This document shows, piece by piece, positions 6,792 through 8,802 of a stretch of DNA of 8,802 bases; within the stretch, counting starts at the first letter, position 1; each line of letters begins with the position of its first letter. The notes beneath the pieces are model-generated. The model saw only the letters and a list, made by a program, of their open reading frames with translations. It was not told where the DNA came from and ran no database searches. The DNA is taken from assembly GCA_022822245.1 (NCBI GenBank), contig JAJECB010000269.1:1-8802 (forward strand), written 5' to 3'. The position numbers and the translations under genes were made by a program. This stretch comes from Gammaproteobacteria bacterium. GTDB lineage: Bacteria > Pseudomonadota > Gammaproteobacteria > HK1.

Positions 6792-7664
6792 CTATTCTAT
6801 CACTCGCGGCCCGCTCGCGCCCCGCCGGAAGGAGTCCGCCGGCCAGGTGCCCAGCCAGTTGAGGGTGGTCGAGAAAAACCCCAGCTCCTCGACCGCGTTG
6901 CGCACCGGAGGGCTGTCGCGATGCCCTTCGAACTCGATGTAGAACTCGGCCACGGAGAAGCTCGCATCGAGGTAGCTCTCGATCTTCGAGAGGTTGACGC
7001 CGTTCGTCGCGAATCCGCCGAGCCCCTTGTAGAGCGCGGCGGGAACGCTCTTCACCTCGAAGACGTACGCGGTGATGCAAGATCCCGCGGCGGGGTCGAC
7101 CTTCACCGGCTCGCGCGACATGACGACGAAGCGCGTCACGTTGTTGGGATGGTCCTCGAAGCCCTCCCGCACCACGTCGAGCCCGTGCGTCTCGCCCGCG
7201 ATCCTCGACGCGATGGCGGCGACCGAGGGATCGCCCTCCTCGACGATCTCGCGCGCCGCCCCCGCCGTGTCGAAGCTCTCGACCGGCTCGAGATCGAGCT
7301 CGCGGATCCGTTCACGGCACTGGAGGAGCGCGTGGGGATGGCTCCTGACCCGCCGGAGCCCCGCCGGTTCCGCGCCGGGGAGGGAGAGCAGGCAGTGCCG
7401 CACGCGGTGGAAGTGCTCGGCGACGATGTGGAGACTCGAGTCGCGGAGCAGGTGGTGAACGAGGGCGACCCGCCCCCCGAGCGAGTTGTCGATGGGGATC
7501 ATGGCGCAGGACGCGCCGCCCGACTCGACGATCTCGAACGCCTCCTCGAAGGTAGGGCACGCAAGGGGCTCGAAGTCGGGCCGAGCCTCCCGGCAGGCGG
7601 CGTGCGAGTACGCCCCGGGCTCCCCCTGGTAGGCGATGCTCGGGCGCTGTCCGGTACCCGTCAC
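6792..7664 (-). CDS. pheA: Prephenate dehydratase, monofunctional, with ACT domain
   Basis: PheA converts prephenate to phenylpyruvate, the committed step of phenylalanine synthesis, in the cytoplasm. From the GTG at 7664 the protein has 290 residues. The catalytic domain covers about 8-185: YQGEPGAYSH (12-21), PIDNS (57-61; PIENS in most relatives), FDTAGAAR (131-138) and the catalytic TRF (177-179). An ACT domain follows (about 190-275) with VPAALYKGLGGFATNG and KIESY for phenylalanine feedback. There is no N-terminal chorismate mutase domain, unlike the bifunctional PheA usual in gammaproteobacteria, and the motifs resemble alphaproteobacterial enzymes. The GTG is preferred because GGAG lies eight bases upstream and homology begins about ten codons later. 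An in-frame ATG at 7757 would add 31 charged, non-conserved residues and overlaps a likely -10 box. It lies upstream of gyrA rather than after serC, its usual place. Confidence 0.95.
   Translation of the reverse strand: MTGTGQRPSIAYQGEPGAYSHAACREARPDFEPLACPTFEEAFEIVESGGASCAMIPIDNSLGGRVALVHHLLRDSSLHIVAEHFHRVRHCLLSLPGAEPAGLRRVRSHPHALLQCRERIRELDLEPVESFDTAGAAREIVEEGDPSVAAIASRIAGETHGLDVVREGFEDHPNNVTRFVVMSREPVKVDPAAGSCITAYVFEVKSVPAALYKGLGGFATNGVNLSKIESYLDASFSVAEFYIEFEGHRDSPPVRNAVEELGFFSTTLNWLGTWPADSFRRGASGPRVIE
6794..6802 (-). promoter_or_regulatory. Candidate extended -10 promoter for gyrA and the downstream operon
   Basis: The minus strand reads TGATAGAAT across the last codons and stop of pheA. 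This matches the extended -10 form TGn-TATAAT at all but one position. No convincing -35 hexamer is visible 16-19 bases upstream, which an extended -10 can tolerate. The predicted start of transcription is near 6787, giving a gyrA leader of about 77 bases. Such a promoter would let gyrA-serC-serA-tyrA-aroA be expressed independently of pheA. Confidence 0.45.
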
Positions 7665-7672
7665 CGCTTCAT

Positions 7673-7676
7673 CTCC
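7673..7676 (-). promoter_or_regulatory. Ribosome binding site deciding the pheA GTG start
   Basis: GGAG on the minus strand stands eight bases before the GTG at 7664, a good spacing. It supports this start over the in-frame ATG at 7757, which has no comparable site. Confidence 0.6.
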
Positions 7677-7755
7677 GGCATCGTCGTCTCCGTGCCGGCG
7701 CGCCTCGGGGATCACCTCGTCCCGTCGGCCGCTTGCCCGCGAAATCCAGCCGCGC

Positions 7756-7761
7756 ATTCTA
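7756..7761 (-). promoter_or_regulatory. Candidate -10 box for pheA
   Basis: TAGAAT on the minus strand lies about 90 bases before the pheA GTG, in the divergent gap, in an otherwise very GC-rich stretch. Transcription would start near 7749, giving a leader of about 85 bases. No clear -35 element is seen. The box overlaps the ATG at 7757, which argues against that codon as the start. Confidence 0.4.
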
Positions 7762-7792
7762 TCCGCCCGCCGTGCGTATCGGGTTTGGGGGC

Positions 7793-7798
7793 TAGAAT
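7793..7798 (+). promoter_or_regulatory. Candidate -10 box for the deaminase gene, compatible with a leaderless mRNA
   Basis: TAGAAT ends six bases before the ATG at 7805. A start of transcription seven bases after the box would fall on the A of the ATG. No Shine-Dalgarno sequence lies at normal distance; the only purine run, GGGGG at 7787-7791, is 13 bases from the ATG. The -35 region is not convincing. Confidence 0.4.
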
Positions 7799-7804
7799 TC
7801 CGCC

Positions 7805-8802
7805 ATGGGAAACGGGGAATCGGCGGATCTCGTGCTGAGCGCTTCGTGGATCGTCCCGGTCGAGCCGGCCGGGCGCGTCCTCGAGGACCACGCGCTCGCC
7901 GTGCAGGGCGGCGCCATCGCCGCGCTCGGCCCTGCGGACGAGATCGACGCGCGGTTCTCCGCCCGAGAGCGCGTGCATCTCGACGAACACGCGGTGGTGC
8001 CCGGGTTCGTCAACGCCCATACCCATGCCGCGATGACCCTGTTCCGGGGCCTCGCCGACGACCTGCCGCTCGACACCTGGCTCTCGGAGCATGTCTGGCC
8101 GGCCGAGGCCCGGTTCGTGGACGAAGGGTTCGTCCGAGCCGGCACACGCCTCGCCGCGGTCGAGATGCTGCGGGGAGGTACCACCTGTTTCAATGACATG
8201 TACTTCTTTCCGGACGTGGTGGGGGAGGTTGCGAGGGACGCGGGGATCCGGGCCGTGCTCGGCCTCATCGTCCTCGACGTGCCGACCGCGTGGGCGGCGG
8301 ATCGGGACTCGTACTTCTCGCGCGGACTCGAGGTGCACGAGGCGTTCCGGGGCGACGCCCTGGTGACGACGGCGTTCGCGCCGCACGCCCCCTACACGGT
8401 GGGCGACGAGGCGTTCGAGCGGATCCACGAGCTTTCCGAGCGTCTCGATCTCCCGGTGCACATCCACCTGCACGAGACCGCGCGCGAGGTCGAGGACGCG
8501 GTCCGCGAGACGGGCGAACGCCCCTTCGCCCGCCTCGCCCGGCTCGGCCTCGTCAACCCGCGGCTCGCCGCGGTCCACATGACGGACCTCCTCCCCGACG
8601 AGATCGGGGAGCTCGCGGACCGGGGCGCCTCGGTGCTGCACTGTCCGGAGTCGAACCTCAAGCTCGCGAGCGGGGTCTGCCCGGTGCCGCGCCTCGCCGC
8701 GGCCGGGGTGAACCTCGCCCTCGGCACGGACGGGGCAGCCAGCAACAACGACCTCGACATGCTGGGGGAAATGCGCACCGCCGCCCTCCTCGGCAAGCTC
8801 GA
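7805..8802 (+). CDS. mtaD: TRZ/ATZ-family amidohydrolase, probable 5-methylthioadenosine/S-adenosylhomocysteine deaminase, runs off the right edge
   Basis: This is a metal-dependent aminohydrolase that probably deaminates 5'-methylthioadenosine and/or S-adenosylhomocysteine to the inosine derivatives in the cytoplasm, in purine/methylthio salvage. The 332 codons present, of about 440 in the family, are uninterrupted. Seen are the metal-binding H-x-H in NAHTHAAM (His72, His74), the conserved FNDMYFF (129-135), HIHLHET (219-225) with the third metal histidine and the substrate-contacting Glu224, His258 in AVHMT, HCPESNLKLASG (279-290) and the metal ligand Asp309 in LGTDGAASNN. The ATG is placed where relatives begin, about ten residues before the first beta strand of the small domain. 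As I recall, a deaminase of this family (PA3170) stands beside mtnA and gyrA in P. aeruginosa, often followed by ubiG; here pheA takes the mtnA position. Other purine or pterin deaminase activities are possible, since family membership alone does not fix the substrate. Confidence 0.92.
   Translation, partial: MGNGESADLVLSASWIVPVEPAGRVLEDHALAVQGGAIAALGPADEIDARFSARERVHLDEHAVVPGFVNAHTHAAMTLFRGLADDLPLDTWLSEHVWPAEARFVDEGFVRAGTRLAAVEMLRGGTTCFNDMYFFPDVVGEVARDAGIRAVLGLIVLDVPTAWAADRDSYFSRGLEVHEAFRGDALVTTAFAPHAPYTVGDEAFERIHELSERLDLPVHIHLHETAREVEDAVRETGERPFARLARLGLVNPRLAAVHMTDLLPDEIGELADRGASVLHCPESNLKLASGVCPVPRLAAAGVNLALGTDGAASNNDLDMLGEMRTAALLGKL

Larger units (their letters stand above)
7665..7804. other. 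Divergent intergenic region between pheA and the deaminase gene
   Basis: These 140 bases separate two divergently transcribed genes. They contain two inverted TAGAAT hexamers 31 bases apart, one per direction, the pheA ribosome binding site, and a seven-codon upstream reading frame (7681-7661, MPEMKR) whose stop overlaps the pheA start. No operator palindrome, riboswitch or run of Phe codons typical of an attenuator is visible. Confidence 0.6.

Noticed and set aside
7665..7750. Phenylalanine attenuator in the pheA leader
   Set aside because: No peptide with clustered Phe codons and no terminator/antiterminator pair is visible.
3813..7838. A 1341-codon open frame on the plus strand, antisense to serC, gyrA and pheA
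   Set aside because: Long antisense frames are expected in very GC-rich DNA. It crosses three well-supported genes, and its Arg/Asp/His/Pro-rich product resembles no protein family.
7712..8641. A 309-codon minus-strand frame opposite the deaminase gene
   Set aside because: It is the antisense shadow of a gene whose metal-binding and substrate motifs are all intact on the plus strand.
1..8802. Mobile element, CRISPR, prophage, defence or other undescribed system
   Set aside because: No transposase, integrase, long terminal repeats, spaced repeats or unassigned gene was found; every long coding stretch belongs to a known housekeeping family.

Overview
The window is GC-rich proteobacterial chromosome (about 70% G+C by eye) and is packed with housekeeping genes. 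The organism is most likely a gammaproteobacterium. GyrA is close to the Pseudomonas/E. coli type, SerC is the compact ~360-residue type, AroA carries Pseudomonas-like motifs, and a TRZ/ATZ-type deaminase stands divergently upstream of the gyrA–serC block, as I recall for P. aeruginosa (PA3170 / gyrA / serC / pheA / hisC / tyrA-aroA). I see no mobile element, CRISPR array, tRNA, rRNA or phage gene, and no new defence or biosynthetic system.

Layout. Six genes lie on the minus strand, read from right to left: pheA (7664-6792), gyrA (6710-4074), serC (4069-2987), serA (2987-1782), tyrA (1785-925) and aroA (890 to beyond base 1, partial). One plus-strand gene, an MTA/SAH deaminase-like amidohydrolase (7805 to beyond base 8802, partial), diverges from pheA across a 140-base gap. 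The gyrA-serC-serA-tyrA-aroA block is very tight: a 4-base gap, a 1-base overlap (TGATG), a 4-base overlap (GTGA) and a 34-base gap. This indicates one transcript with translational coupling. The only larger gaps are 81 bases (pheA/gyrA) and 140 bases (pheA/deaminase). Each holds TAGAAT hexamers placed as -10 boxes, so the likely promoters are one for the deaminase, one for pheA and one for gyrA and everything downstream.

How the genes work together. SerA and SerC perform consecutive steps from 3-phosphoglycerate to phosphoserine. AroA makes EPSP, the last intermediate before chorismate. PheA and TyrA take prephenate to phenylpyruvate and to hydroxyphenylpyruvate. Chorismate mutase is not in the window and PheA lacks that domain, so it must be encoded elsewhere. 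GyrA, the gyrase cleavage subunit, is an unrelated passenger that is conserved at this position in gammaproteobacteria.

What is unusual. The gene order is a variant of the gammaproteobacterial theme: a monofunctional, alphaproteobacterial-looking pheA lies upstream of gyrA, and serA fills the place after serC where a bifunctional pheA and hisC are usual. Smaller points are a possible leaderless deaminase mRNA, a repeat-rich serA/tyrA junction where a 47-base deletion would fuse the two proteins in frame, an NADP-type signature in TyrA, and a SerA without the usual catalytic glutamate.
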